Positions 7,964-17,225 of a stretch of 64,000 nucleotides of DNA are shown piece after piece. The DNA lies in assembly GCA_965242495.1 (NCBI GenBank), contig OZ251446.1:2418001-2482000 (forward strand), given 5' to 3'. How positions within the stretch are numbered: position 1 is the stretch's first letter; each line of letters starts with the position of its first letter. The DNA comes from CBDESN01 sp965242495 (GTDB lineage Bacteria; Pseudomonadota; Alphaproteobacteria; MPNO01). The notes below the pieces were generated by a model, which was not told the DNA's origin, searched no databases, and saw nothing but the letters and a program-made list of their open reading frames with translations. A program made the translations under genes and the position numbers.

Positions 7964-10336
7964 TCACGCGCCGTAGAGCAGGCGTTGAAGCTTCCCGACG
8001 GCGCCGCGAAGCCGCCGGCTGCCGCCGAAGCGGGATGCGATTTCGACCACGTTGCCCCACTCGCTCAACGGCGGCACTTCCAGCACGTCGGGCAGCTTGA
8101 ACTGGGTGCTGCCGTGCTCGGCGTACTTCTCGACGAGCGCGTCGAGCACCTGCCGGGCCTCGGGTTCGAAGCGCTCGAAGAAGTCGCTCTCTTCGCGTTT
8201 CAGGCGCTCGGCCCGCTCCCGCCGGCTTCGGAGCGGAGCGTTGTAGGCGAGATGGCACAACAGGTCGAACGGGTCGGCCTCGGGTTTACCGATCGATTCC
8301 GCCAGTGTATCCGGGTCGACGCCGTTGTCCGCCAGCCGCTCGATGATCTCCGCGCGCCGCTCCGGGTCGAGCCAGTCCCGCCGGAGCTCGGAAGCGTTCG
8401 GATAGAGCGTGCGCACCCGGTCCCCGGCGTAATCGGTCAGCTGGCGGCAGGTGAGCTTCTTGCCGTCGGTATCCAGCTCGTAGACCAGATGCCGGACGAT
8501 CTCGACCTCGCCGTCATCGACATAGAACTTGCGTGGCGGCGCGTCGGGCTTGTCCGCCGCATCGGCATCGTCGATCGGAAGGTCCGGCGCGTCCGGTTGC
8601 TCGGGGGCGGTATCCTCCGTTTCGGTCTCTTCGACGATCTCACCCTCGGCGTCGATCGCCTCCTCCCGCCCGCCGGCCGGTTGGCCGTCGAAATCGGGGT
8701 CGGCGAACTTCTCCGTCGCCGTACCGGTATAGTCGACGATGTTGAAGGCGAGCTTGCCGTAATCGGGGCGCAGGCGCGTGCCGCGCCCGATGATCTGCTT
8801 GAACTCCGGCATGGAGCCGACGACCCGGGCCAGCACGACGTTCTTGCAGGTCGGAGCGTCCACCCCCGTGGTCAGGAGCTGGGACGTCGTCAGGATCGCC
8901 GGGGTTCTGGTCTCCACGTCCTGGAACTTGGCGCGATGGGCGCTTCCGACGTCGCCCTCGTCCGCGGTCACCCGGCAGACGTAATCGGGATGATCCTTCA
9001 TCGCGTCCGGATTCAGCGTCGCGAGAGCTTGGCGCATCTCGAGGGCGTGCTCCTGGTCCACGCAGAAGACGATGGTCTTCGCGTACCGGTCCGTCTCCTT
9101 CAGGAAACGCGTCAGATGCCTCGCGATCGCTCCGGTCCGAGCCTTCAACGCGACCACGCGCTCGAATTCGGAGGTGTGATACTCCGCATCCGGGATTTCC
9201 CGGCCGTACCGGTCCAGTTCGCCCTTGTCCGGCCGCCAGCCGGCGGCGTCGTAATCGGTGATCACGCGGTGGACCCGATACGGGGCGAGAAAGCCGTCCG
9301 CGATGCCTTGGGCCAGGCTGTACTGATAGATCGGGTCGCCGAAGTAATCGTAGGTGTCGACGTTGTCCTCCCGTCTCGGCGTCGCGGTCATGCCGATCTG
9401 GCAGGCCGGCTCGAACCACTCCAGGATTTCCCGCCAGTTGCCGTCGTCGCGGGCGCTGCCGCGGTGGCACTCGTCCACGACGATCAGATCGAAGAAGTCC
9501 CTCGGATACTCGCGGTACAGGCCGGGGCGGTTCTCGTCGCCGGCGATGGCCTGGTAGATGGCGAAATACATCTCGCGGCTCTTGACCGCCCGGCCCCCGG
9601 ATATCTTCTGCCGCGCGTCCCCGAACGGGTCGAAGTCCCTGGCCATGGGATCGTCCACCAGGACGTTCCGGTCGGCCAGGAACAACATTCTCGGGCGGCG
9701 GTTGCCGCCCTTGCCGTTCCAGCGGACGGACCAGAGCTTCCAGCAGATCTGAAAGGCCACGGCCGTCTTGCCCGCGCCGGTGCAGAGCGTGAGCAGAATC
9801 CGATCCCGCCCCTGGAGGACGGCTTGCGTCGCGCGATTGACCGCGATCTCCTGATAGTAGCGAAGCGGCTTGGTCCGGTCGGGCCAGATGGGCGCGAGGA
9901 GCTTCTCGGCGACCTCGTCGTCCGCGATGCCCTCGGCGGCCCGCAAGCGCCGCCAGAGGTCGTCGGGCGCGGGGAAGCCGGCGACCTCGCGCTCGACGCC
10001 GGTGGTGTAGTCGACCTCGACGATCTCGGCGCCGTTGGTCGCGTAGGCGAACTTCAGCCCCAGGATCTCCGCGTAGTCCCTGGCTTGCTGGAGGCCCTCG
10101 CCGGCCTGCTTGTACTTCGCTTTCGCCTCGACGACCGCGATCGGGAAATCCGGACGGTATCGGAGCAGGTAATCCGCCCGCTTCTGCCGTCCCCGCCGGG
10201 CCTTTCGCCCAACGAAGACGATCCGTCCGTCCGTGAAGGTCCGCTGCTCGTTGATGACGTGCGGAGGCGTGTCCCAGCCCGCCGCCCGGAGCTTGGGAAC
10301 GACGAACTTCCGGCAGGTGTCGGCTTCGGTCAGCAA
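7964..10336 (-). CDS. hsdR: Type I restriction endonuclease, EcoEI-like R subunit
   Basis: A ~790-residue motor and nuclease subunit. The N-terminal domain contains EADTCRKFVVPKLRAAGWD, then PDFPIAVVEAKA, the PD-(D/E)XK-type nuclease motif. The SF2 helicase core has Walker A CTGAGKTAVAFQ, the DECHRGSA motif II, and TATPRRED; a later IIGRGTRLRPDYGK is motif VI. The C-terminal part matches the EcoEI R domain that docks on HsdM. TTG 10336 is chosen because similarity begins at LTEADTC; the frame is open to 10480 with arginine-rich, non-homologous residues. It is the first gene of the R-M-S operon. Confidence 0.93.
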   Translation of the reverse strand: MLTEADTCRKFVVPKLRAAGWDTPPHVINEQRTFTDGRIVFVGRKARRGRQKRADYLLRYRPDFPIAVVEAKAKYKQAGEGLQQARDYAEILGLKFAYATNGAEIVEVDYTTGVEREVAGFPAPDDLWRRLRAAEGIADDEVAEKLLAPIWPDRTKPLRYYQEIAVNRATQAVLQGRDRILLTLCTGAGKTAVAFQICWKLWSVRWNGKGGNRRPRMLFLADRNVLVDDPMARDFDPFGDARQKISGGRAVKSREMYFAIYQAIAGDENRPGLYREYPRDFFDLIVVDECHRGSARDDGNWREILEWFEPACQIGMTATPRREDNVDTYDYFGDPIYQYSLAQGIADGFLAPYRVHRVITDYDAAGWRPDKGELDRYGREIPDAEYHTSEFERVVALKARTGAIARHLTRFLKETDRYAKTIVFCVDQEHALEMRQALATLNPDAMKDHPDYVCRVTADEGDVGSAHRAKFQDVETRTPAILTTSQLLTTGVDAPTCKNVVLARVVGSMPEFKQIIGRGTRLRPDYGKLAFNIVDYTGTATEKFADPDFDGQPAGGREEAIDAEGEIVEETETEDTAPEQPDAPDLPIDDADAADKPDAPPRKFYVDDGEVEIVRHLVYELDTDGKKLTCRQLTDYAGDRVRTLYPNASELRRDWLDPERRAEIIERLADNGVDPDTLAESIGKPEADPFDLLCHLAYNAPLRSRRERAERLKREESDFFERFEPEARQVLDALVEKYAEHGSTQFKLPDVLEVPPLSEWGNVVEIASRFGGSRRLRGAVGKLQRLLYGA

Positions 10337-10554
10337 CGCGAAAATCCCGCCTGCCGGATCACGCCGCCCGGCGCGGTCCGGCCATCCCGTTCGCCGCCCC
10401 GACGGGGCTGTATGCGGACGGCTGTCGTGTCCGGTCTCCGCGACGCGGGATCGCGATGGGCCATCGGCGCGACGCGACACGCATTCGCAACCGGCGCACC
10501 GCTCGCAAGAGGATCGGCGAGGCCTTCGTCATGCGCTCCCCCGTTCGGCTCCGT

Positions 10555-10962
10555 TCATCCGCCGTCGAACGGATCGAACAGCGCCACGCCGAATTCCCGG
10601 AAGTCGCGGACGTTTCGGGTCGCCACCGTCAATCGGTGCACTCTCGCCGTGGCCGCGATCATGGCGTCCTCAATCAACGTATCGGACTTGCCATGCTTGA
10701 GACGCGCCCATTCCCGGAAGGCCGCCGCGTCCATCGGCAGGACGCCATAGCCGGCGACGACACGGTCGAGCCAGGATGTGAGTTCTTCCGCCTTCGCCAC
10801 GTCCCGCTCGCGCGCAATCTCGATGCCGGCCTGGATCTCGCCGACCGTGACCGAGGACAGAAACAGCCGGTCCGCGGAAACCCCTCCGATCCAGTTCAGC
10901 ACCCCCTTGTGCGGCCTGGGACGGCGGAGTTCCGAGACGATATTGGTGTCCAGCAGATACAC
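10555..10962 (-). CDS. vapC: PIN-domain ribonuclease toxin (VapC/FitB type)
   Basis: A 135-residue PIN-domain toxin expected to cleave RNA with Mg2+. The acidic residues are in place: YLLDTNIVSELRRP (first Asp), SSVTVGEIQAGIE (Glu), TLIEDAMIAATARVHRL (Asp), and TRNVRDFREFGV (last acidic pair). GTG 10962, just before YLLDTN, is the likely start, 4 bp after the antitoxin stop. An in-frame ATG at 10998 would overlap the antitoxin gene. It forms a cassette with the Phd-type antitoxin at 10967-11227. Confidence 0.88.
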   Translation of the reverse strand: MYLLDTNIVSELRRPRPHKGVLNWIGGVSADRLFLSSVTVGEIQAGIEIARERDVAKAEELTSWLDRVVAGYGVLPMDAAAFREWARLKHGKSDTLIEDAMIAATARVHRLTVATRNVRDFREFGVALFDPFDGG

Positions 10963-10966
10963 CGGC

Positions 10967-11227
10967 CTACTCGAAAGCCGATGCCGGGCGATGGCCATGC
11001 CGCGCGCGCGGCGGCGCGAGCGTTTCCGTCCGGGCTCCCGGCGCGAGCAGCAGCGCCTTCAGATCGGGTTGCGCCAGTTTCCGCAGCCTCCGCCACTGTT
11101 CGATCGGCAGCAGCACCGCCGCCTCCACACCGCGCTTGGTCACGATCTGCGGCCCTTCCCTAACGCTCGCTTCGAGAAACGCGCTGAACCGGGCCTTCGC
11201 CTCCTGAACCTGCCACGTCTTGCTCAT
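10967..11227 (-). CDS. Phd/YefM-family antitoxin
   Basis: An 86-residue antitoxin. MSKTWQVQEAKARFSAFLEA and VTKRGVEAAVLLPIEQWRRL form the Phd/YefM N-terminal DNA-binding fold. The C-terminal tail, with its acidic and aromatic end ASAFE, would wrap the PIN toxin encoded directly downstream. Start ATG 11227 has no competing upstream homology. The pair probably helps retain the island. Confidence 0.87.
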   Translation of the reverse strand: MSKTWQVQEAKARFSAFLEASVREGPQIVTKRGVEAAVLLPIEQWRRLRKLAQPDLKALLLAPGARTETLAPPRARHGHRPASAFE

Positions 11228-11440
11228 GTTTCTCCCCCGGCGCCGATATCCCTGACTACTTGTATGACCACTGGGAGCCGACCGCAAGGCGGCGGCGCGT
11301 TTCGGGAGAACCCAGCGCCGGACCTCAATGCTTCTCCGGGCGGGCCGGCGCCGGAAACTTTTTCCCATACCCGGGCGCACGCCATCGCAAGCCCGCGCGG
11401 GTTTGTCGCAACTCCGCTGGAACTCCGCTTCTCGACCGTG

Positions 11441-11469
11441 TTGCAGAGGTCGTATGTTCTATCTATGTT
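11441..11469 (+). promoter_or_regulatory. Candidate sigma70 promoter of the transfer operon
   Basis: TTGCAG at 11441-11446 and TATGTT at 11464-11469 are 17 bp apart. Transcription would start near 11476 and read into the small frame and traD. The 11228-11440 stretch upstream holds nothing else I can identify; an origin of transfer could lie here, but no nick site is recognisable. Confidence 0.45.
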
Positions 11470-11614
11470 CATTTCCATGATCGACGATACGCAGGCCTTG
11501 CGCGACGCTTCCGGCGGGTCCGGCGGCGTGGACGATACGGCCCGGTTCGAGAGAACGGTGACGGACGGAGTGCAAGGTCCCGAGGCCGGCGCCGTTGAAG
11601 CGGTCGCGCCGTGA
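11465..11614 (+). CDS. Possible 49-residue leader protein before traD
   Basis: An open frame from ATG 11465, or ATG 11477 (MIDDTQALRDASGGSG), ends in a TGA that overlaps the traD GTG as GTGA. The product is small and acidic with no recognised domain. The exact overlap suggests translational coupling to traD, but the frame is short and the proposed promoter overlaps its first ATG. It may be only a leader. Confidence 0.35.
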   Translation: MFISMIDDTQALRDASGGSGGVDDTARFERTVTDGVQGPEAGAVEAVAP

Positions 11615-13875
11615 CCGGGGCAGGCGGCGATACCGGGCGCGGCGTCCGCGCCGCCGCCCGGGGCCTGCGCACCTGGAGGCGGCTCCTCGGCATGGCCCTC
11701 GCCGCCGCCCTCGTCGGCGCCGCAGGCGCCGCCGCCTGGAAGGCCGCGCACACCACCACCGCCCACCAGTGGTACGCCGTCGGCATGCTCACGCTCTCCG
11801 AGACCCTCATCGACGCCGGCCTGAACCCCCGCCGGCCCAAGGAGATACGGCATGCGGACGGTCGAACCGAGACCGTGACCTTCGGCGCCATCGCCGGACA
11901 CCCACCGCTGCTCGCGTTGCGCGAACGCATGATCGGCGACCTCCTCGACGCCGCCCTGCTTGGATTCGGCGTCGCCTTGGGAGTGGTGGCCGTCGCCCTT
12001 GCCGGACTCCACTACGCCGGCGGCAGGCTCAAGCGCGGGCGGCGCCTGCGCGGCGGAGAACTGGTCTCGGCAAGGCAACTCCGGCGCCGCGTCGCGCCCC
12101 TGCGCACCCGGCTCCGGCGGCGCTTCGGACGTCCCGCCGACCGGCCCTGCCGCATCGCCGGCATCCCATGGCCCGATCGCGCCGAGACCCGCCACACCAT
12201 CGTCTCCGGCACCACGGGCTCCGGCAAGACCGTCCTCATCGCCGATCTGGTGGAACAGATACGCGCCCGAGGCGAGCGCTGCGTCCTCTACGACAAGATG
12301 GGAAGCTACGTAGAGACCTTCTTCGACCCCGAACGCGACGTCCTCCTCAACCCCCTCGACGCGCGCGCCCCACGATGGTCGCCCTTCCTCGAAGCCCGCA
12401 ACGCACGCGACTTCGACACCATGGCCGCAGCCCTCATCCCCCGCCAGAAGGACGCCGCAGACCCCTTCTGGATCACCGCCGCACGCCAGCTCTTCTCCCA
12501 CGGCGCCGCCGTATTCTGGAGACGGGGCGAGACCCGCAACCGGGTCCTCGTCGAACACCTGCTCAAGACCAGCCTCGACACGCTCGCCGGAGCCATGGAG
12601 GGCACCGTGGCGCAGTCCATCGTCGATCCCGCCAACCCCAAGACCGCGCTTTCCGTCCGCGCCATGCTCACCGCCAGCATCGGCGCACTCGAACTGCTCC
12701 CCGACGAAGGACCGCCGTTCTCCATCCGCGACTGGATCGAGGACGACGGCGGAAGCGGGTTTCTGTTCCTGACCTCGCGCGGCGACCAGCACGCCAGCCT
12801 GCGCGGGTTGATCTCCACCTGGCTCGAGATCGCCGTCAACGCGCTGCTGTCGCTGCCCCGCGACGACGGACGCCGCATCTGGATCGTCCTCGACGAGTTG
12901 CCGACCCTGCACCAGGTCCCGAGCCTGCGGCCGGGCCTCGCCGAGAGCCGTCAGTTCGGCGGCTGCTTCGTGCTCGGGGTTCAGGTGTTCTCGGCCCTTC
13001 GCGACCTCTACGGGCGCGACGGGGCGGAGACCGTCTCGGGCCTTTGCGGCGCCCGCGTGGTGCTCGCCGCCCCCGACCGCGACACCGCGGAATGGTCGGC
13101 GGAGAGCCTGGGGCGGGCCGAGGTCGAGGAGATGGCGGAGAGCGTCAACTACGGCGCCGAGACCCCGCGCGGCGGGGTGACCCTGGGCGCACGGCGGGCG
13201 CTCCGCCCGCTGGTGCTGCCGGCCGAGATCGCCCGCCTCGACAGCCTCGCCGGATACCTCAAGTTCCCCGGCGCATGGCCCGTCGCCCGCATCAGGCTGC
13301 GGTATGTGAAACGACCCAAGGTCGCCGAGCGGTTCGTGCCGAGAGTGGAAGGAGAAACCGGCGCCGGACGGGGCGAAATGCCGGAAGACGGTTGGGCGGA
13401 ACGGCCGGGCGAGACGAACGAGGTCATCGAACAGGCGCCCGAGGCGGGGGCCGCGGTCGACCTGTGGGAATCCGGTCCGATGGAGGCGGGCGACAGCGCG
13501 GAGAACGGGACGTCCGTCGTGTCCGCATGGTTGACCGAAGCCCCGGACGTTGCCGCTGCCCCGCCTGATGTTCAGCCGCCGTTTCCGTTCATGGGGAGCA
13601 GGCTGGACGAGTCGCCCCCCGACATGATGGACGCGGATGAAACGGCGTCGACATGCGCCCAGACGGCAGCCGCGGGACACGCCGACGACACCGACGCGGG
13701 CGAGGGCTCCGCCTCGCCGTTGCGTGTGGACACGGGACCGTCACGGCCCGGGAACGACAGGTGCGAGACACCCGCGCCGGCCTCTTCCGACCCGTGCGAT
13801 GGCGCAGTCCGACCGGACCGGGTGGATGGGAAGGATGGTGATGCGGGCAGGCGCTTTCCGCTGGACTGGATCTGA
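11611..13875 (+). CDS. traD: Type IV coupling protein (TraD/VirD4 family)
   Basis: A 754-residue inner-membrane DNA-pumping ATPase that brings relaxase-bound DNA to a type IV secretion channel. Hydrophobic segments lie near residues 25-45 and 105-125 (LLGFGVALGVVAVALAGLHY). The Walker A motif is SGTTGSGKTVLIADLV, and the Walker B motif is IWIVLDELPTLHQ. The last ~180 residues are acidic and low-complexity, probably a recognition tail. Start GTG 11611 follows from the overlap with the preceding frame. Its stop overlaps the relaxase ATG (TGATG), so the two are made together. Confidence 0.92.
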   Translation: MTGAGGDTGRGVRAAARGLRTWRRLLGMALAAALVGAAGAAAWKAAHTTTAHQWYAVGMLTLSETLIDAGLNPRRPKEIRHADGRTETVTFGAIAGHPPLLALRERMIGDLLDAALLGFGVALGVVAVALAGLHYAGGRLKRGRRLRGGELVSARQLRRRVAPLRTRLRRRFGRPADRPCRIAGIPWPDRAETRHTIVSGTTGSGKTVLIADLVEQIRARGERCVLYDKMGSYVETFFDPERDVLLNPLDARAPRWSPFLEARNARDFDTMAAALIPRQKDAADPFWITAARQLFSHGAAVFWRRGETRNRVLVEHLLKTSLDTLAGAMEGTVAQSIVDPANPKTALSVRAMLTASIGALELLPDEGPPFSIRDWIEDDGGSGFLFLTSRGDQHASLRGLISTWLEIAVNALLSLPRDDGRRIWIVLDELPTLHQVPSLRPGLAESRQFGGCFVLGVQVFSALRDLYGRDGAETVSGLCGARVVLAAPDRDTAEWSAESLGRAEVEEMAESVNYGAETPRGGVTLGARRALRPLVLPAEIARLDSLAGYLKFPGAWPVARIRLRYVKRPKVAERFVPRVEGETGAGRGEMPEDGWAERPGETNEVIEQAPEAGAAVDLWESGPMEAGDSAENGTSVVSAWLTEAPDVAAAPPDVQPPFPFMGSRLDESPPDMMDADETASTCAQTAAAGHADDTDAGEGSASPLRVDTGPSRPGNDRCETPAPASSDPCDGAVRPDRVDGKDGDAGRRFPLDWI

Positions 13876-16820
13876 TGGTCGTCTCGATCGGCGCCGTCTC
13901 CGCGCCGTCGCAGGGCGTCACCTACTACGAACGCGACGGCTACTACGCCAGGGACGATCCCGCGCACAAGGAAGGCAGCGCCTGGATCGGCAAGGGCGCC
14001 GAGGCGCTCGGTCTCGAAGGCCCCGTTGACGCGGACACGTTCAAGGACGTGCTGGCGGGCAAAGTCCCGGACGGAACGGGCCGCCGCCTGGGGCGCAGGG
14101 ACAAGGAAGGCCATGTCCATCATCGTCCCGGACGCGATCTCACCTTCTCCGCGCCCAAGTCCGTCTCGCTCGCGGCGCTGATCGGCGGTGACGAACGCAT
14201 CGTCGCGGCGCACGACGAAGCGGTGAAGCGCACTCTCGCCTGGCTCGAACGGGACGTCGTCGAGACCCGGATGAAGGACCCGGAAACCGGTCGCATGGTC
14301 CGCGCCGGCGGCCAGAAGATCGTCGCCGCCGCCTTCCGGCACGACACTTCACGCAACCTCGACCCGCAACTCCACACCCATGCCGTGCTCGCCAACATGG
14401 TCCTGGGCGGGGACGGCAGGTGGCGCACCATGGCCAACGAGTCGCTCTACCGCCGCCAGAAGCTCGCCGGCATGGCGTACCGCGCGGAACTGGCGCGGGA
14501 ACTCGCGCGGCTCGGCTACCGCATCGAGAAGGCCCACGCCGACGGGCGGTTCGAGATCGCGGGCGTACCGCGCAAGGTCGTCGAGGCGTTCTCGACCCGG
14601 CGCGCCGAGATCGAGGCGGCGATGGAGAAGCACGGTCTCGGGATCCCCGGCGCCGACCCGCGCCTCGCCGAGCGCGCGGCGCTGATGACCCGCTCCCACA
14701 AGCGCGATGTCGACAAGGAAGCTCTCCGCGAAAGCTGGCAACGGCAAGCGGACGAACTCGGGTTCTCGGCGGACGCGGTGAACGCCGCCGCCCGCGAACG
14801 ATCGGGTCGGGACGCGACTGTCGAAGAACAAGGAAGGTCGCCTGGAATCGGTACGGACGGTGGTGCCTCGCCGGAAGCCGGAGCCGCCGCGCACGGAGAG
14901 AACGGCCTCCAAGCCGGCGATCCGGCGTCTCAAGCGGTCCAATGGGCGGTGGCGCATGTCTCCGAACGCGAGGCGGTGTTCGCGCGCGGCGACCTGATCG
15001 CCGCCGCGCTCGCCTGGAGGCCCGGAGCCGTGTCGATCGAAGGCGCCGAACGGGCCGTGGACGTCCTCGAACGGGAAGGCAGGCTCCACCACGCGCAGGG
15101 ACTGGCGAGCGGCGACGGCATGACCACGGACAAGGCGCTTGCCGACGAGCGCGAGACCATCGCCCTGATGCGCGCCGGCCAAGGCAGGGGCCGGGCGGCG
15201 ATGCGAAGCTGGATGGTCCAGGCGCGGATTCACAAGGGGCCGCTCACCGAAGGGCAGAAGCAGGCCGTGAAGCTGATCCTGTCCTCGAAGGACCGGACGG
15301 TCGGCGTTCAGGGCTATGCCGGAACCGGCAAGACCGCTATGCTCAATCGCGCCCGCGCGCTCGCGGAGAAGAACGGCTACCGCATGATCGGACTTGCGCC
15401 CTCCGCATCGGCAGTGAAGACGCTCTCCGCAGAGGCCGGCATCGAGAGCGAGACCTTGCAGCGGTTCCTCGCGCGCAACGCCGGGATCGCCGAGGGACGC
15501 CTCACGGCCAGAGGCGCGCGGGACATACGGCGCGCGTTCTCGAAGACCATGCTGGTGGTGGACGAGGGTTCGCTCGCCTCCACCGTCCAGGCCCGCGACC
15601 TGCTCCGGATCGCCAAGGAGCTCCGCGTTCCGCGCGTCGTCCTGGTCGGCGACGAGAAGCAGCTCGATGCCGTCGATGCCGGCAAGCCGTTCGCACAGTT
15701 GCAGCAAGCCGGCATGAAGACGGCGGCGATGGACGAGATCCTCCGCCAGCGTGATCCGGACCTGAAGGCCGCCGTCGAGGCCAGCCTCGCGGGCGATGTG
15801 AGGAAGGCCTTCGAGAAGCTCGGCGGCAACGTCGCTGAGGTGAAGGCGGACAACATCGCCGGCGCCGTTGCCGCGCGCTGGCTCAGGCTCTCGCCCGAGC
15901 GGCGCGAGAACACCGGGGTGATGGCGCCGAGCCACGAACTGCGCCGGGAGATCAACGGCCACGTCCGCGAACGGCTCGCCCGCGAGGGCGCGATCCGAGG
16001 TCCCGCCTTTGAGGGCGAGCGGCTGGTCTCCTGCGGCTACACCGGGGCGGAGAAGTCGCTCGCCGCCAACTACGCGCCCGACGACGTGGTGGTATTCCAC
16101 CGCGCCTACAAGCGGCTCGGGGTCGAGAAGGGCGAGGAGCGCCGCGTCGTGGCCGTCGATCATGCAAGCCGGACGGTGATGCTGGAAGGCAAGGGCGGCG
16201 AGACCGTTCCCTGGAAACCGAATCTCGTCGCCGGGCGCGGTGGGGCGGAAGTCTACCGAGCCGAGGACGTCGAGCTCCGGGCCGGCGACCGCATCCGCTG
16301 GACCCGGAACGACGCGCGTCTCGGGCTCGTGAACAGCCGCACGGCCGAAGTGGTGTCGGTCGGGAAGGATCGCGTCGCGTTCCGGCTTGAGGACGGACGG
16401 CGGATCGAGCTCGGGCGCGGCGACCCGCAGCTCCGCCACCTGGATCACGCCTGGGCGTCCACCGTGCATGCGTTCCAGGGACGCACCGTCGACAACGTGA
16501 TCGCCGCGATGGAGGCCAATCACCCGCATCTGACCACGCAGAAGAGCTTCTACGTCGAGATCAGCCGTGCTCGTGACCGGGCCGAACTGGTGACGGACGA
16601 CCGAAACGCGCTGCGCGAGCGGCTGGAAGCCGTGACCGGGGAGCGGGTCTCGGCCCTGGAGGGAGTCGGAGAGACGGTGGGGGCGACGGCCCCAGAGGCG
16701 GGACGGATGGCGAATCGCGGGATCGGATGCGGCCGCGAGACGGGTCACGGCGAGACCGAGGAGCGCACGTCGGAAGAAACATTGGAACCGAAACGGATCG
16801 ATCACGACCTGGGGTTGTGA
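13875..16820 (+). CDS. MobF-family relaxase-helicase (TraA/TrwC type)
   Basis: A 981-residue conjugative relaxase. The N-terminal relaxase domain (~1-300) starts MVVSIGAVSAPSQGVTYYER, with catalytic tyrosines in VTYYERDGYYARDD and the metal-binding histidines in NLDPQLHTHAVLANMV. DLTFSAPKSVSLAALI is another relaxase motif. The second half is an SF1B RecD-like helicase with Walker A VQGYAGTGKTAML, motif II LVVDEGSLAS, and a UvrD-like end HAWASTVHAFQGRT then FYVEISRARDRAEL. It should nick the transfer origin, stay covalently bound and unwind the strand. It pairs with the coupling protein, but no mating-pair genes are in the window. Confidence 0.94.
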   Translation: MVVSIGAVSAPSQGVTYYERDGYYARDDPAHKEGSAWIGKGAEALGLEGPVDADTFKDVLAGKVPDGTGRRLGRRDKEGHVHHRPGRDLTFSAPKSVSLAALIGGDERIVAAHDEAVKRTLAWLERDVVETRMKDPETGRMVRAGGQKIVAAAFRHDTSRNLDPQLHTHAVLANMVLGGDGRWRTMANESLYRRQKLAGMAYRAELARELARLGYRIEKAHADGRFEIAGVPRKVVEAFSTRRAEIEAAMEKHGLGIPGADPRLAERAALMTRSHKRDVDKEALRESWQRQADELGFSADAVNAAARERSGRDATVEEQGRSPGIGTDGGASPEAGAAAHGENGLQAGDPASQAVQWAVAHVSEREAVFARGDLIAAALAWRPGAVSIEGAERAVDVLEREGRLHHAQGLASGDGMTTDKALADERETIALMRAGQGRGRAAMRSWMVQARIHKGPLTEGQKQAVKLILSSKDRTVGVQGYAGTGKTAMLNRARALAEKNGYRMIGLAPSASAVKTLSAEAGIESETLQRFLARNAGIAEGRLTARGARDIRRAFSKTMLVVDEGSLASTVQARDLLRIAKELRVPRVVLVGDEKQLDAVDAGKPFAQLQQAGMKTAAMDEILRQRDPDLKAAVEASLAGDVRKAFEKLGGNVAEVKADNIAGAVAARWLRLSPERRENTGVMAPSHELRREINGHVRERLAREGAIRGPAFEGERLVSCGYTGAEKSLAANYAPDDVVVFHRAYKRLGVEKGEERRVVAVDHASRTVMLEGKGGETVPWKPNLVAGRGGAEVYRAEDVELRAGDRIRWTRNDARLGLVNSRTAEVVSVGKDRVAFRLEDGRRIELGRGDPQLRHLDHAWASTVHAFQGRTVDNVIAAMEANHPHLTTQKSFYVEISRARDRAELVTDDRNALRERLEAVTGERVSALEGVGETVGATAPEAGRMANRGIGCGRETGHGETEERTSEETLEPKRIDHDLGL

Positions 16821-16903
16821 CGGATTCTCGGGACGTCGAGGACGGGTGCCGACGAGTGTGACCCAGGTGGGTGTTCCGGGGGTTTGCCGCCGGGCGGGTT
16901 TGA

Positions 16904-16930
16904 TATAATGTACACGGTCATGAGCATGAC
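16904..16930 (+). promoter_or_regulatory. -10 box and operator dyad of the Phd/VapC operon
   Basis: A consensus TATAAT lies at 16904-16909; the -35 region is weak. Just downstream is a perfect inverted repeat, GTCATG at 16917-16922 and CATGAC at 16925-16930, which covers the expected start of transcription. The antitoxin ATG is at 16941. The arrangement fits autorepression by the antitoxin complex (inference). Confidence 0.55.
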
Positions 16931-16940
16931 AGGTGGAGAG

Positions 16941-17222
16941 ATGACCGAGAAACATTCGATCGCGGAAGCGCGCCGCAATCTGCCGAAACTGATCCGCGAA
17001 GCGGAACACGGCAAGACGGTGGAATTAACCCGGCGTGGCGACCCGGTGGCGGTGCTGGTCGGCCGCCGGGCGTTTGAGCGGCTTGCCGCGGGCCGGCGTG
17101 GGTTCGTCGAGGCCTACGGGGATTTCGTGGAGACCGTCGATCTCTCGGAACTCGCCCTCGACCCCGACGAACTGTTCGCGAGCGTACGGGACACGACGCC
17201 GGGACGCCGGGTCCGGTTGTGA
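16941..17222 (+). CDS. Phd/YefM-family antitoxin
   Basis: A 93-residue antitoxin: HSIAEARRNLPKLIREAEHG, then ELTRRGDPVAVLVGRRAFER, is the Phd fold, followed by an acidic C-terminal arm (VDLSELALDPDELFASV) that would bind the PIN toxin. Start ATG 16941 has GGTGGAGAG directly upstream; alternatives at 16908 and 16920 would lie on top of the promoter. The toxin gene follows after 3 bp. Confidence 0.9.
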   Translation: MTEKHSIAEARRNLPKLIREAEHGKTVELTRRGDPVAVLVGRRAFERLAAGRRGFVEAYGDFVETVDLSELALDPDELFASVRDTTPGRRVRL

Positions 17223-17225
17223 GCC

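Noticed and set aside
7985..10750. A 921-codon plus-strand open frame across hsdR
   Set aside because: Antisense shadow of a well-conserved R subunit.
11228..11464. Origin of transfer
   Set aside because: A plausible place upstream of traD, but I cannot identify a nick site or flanking inverted repeats with confidence.
11224..13680. An 818-codon open frame on the minus strand across the coupling-protein gene
   Set aside because: It is antisense to traD, has no domain, and its composition is the Gly/Val/Glu pattern expected from the complement of GC-rich coding sequence.
14349..17009. An 886-codon minus-strand open frame across the relaxase gene
   Set aside because: Antisense shadow of the MobF relaxase; no recognisable motif, while the plus strand encodes complete relaxase and helicase motifs.
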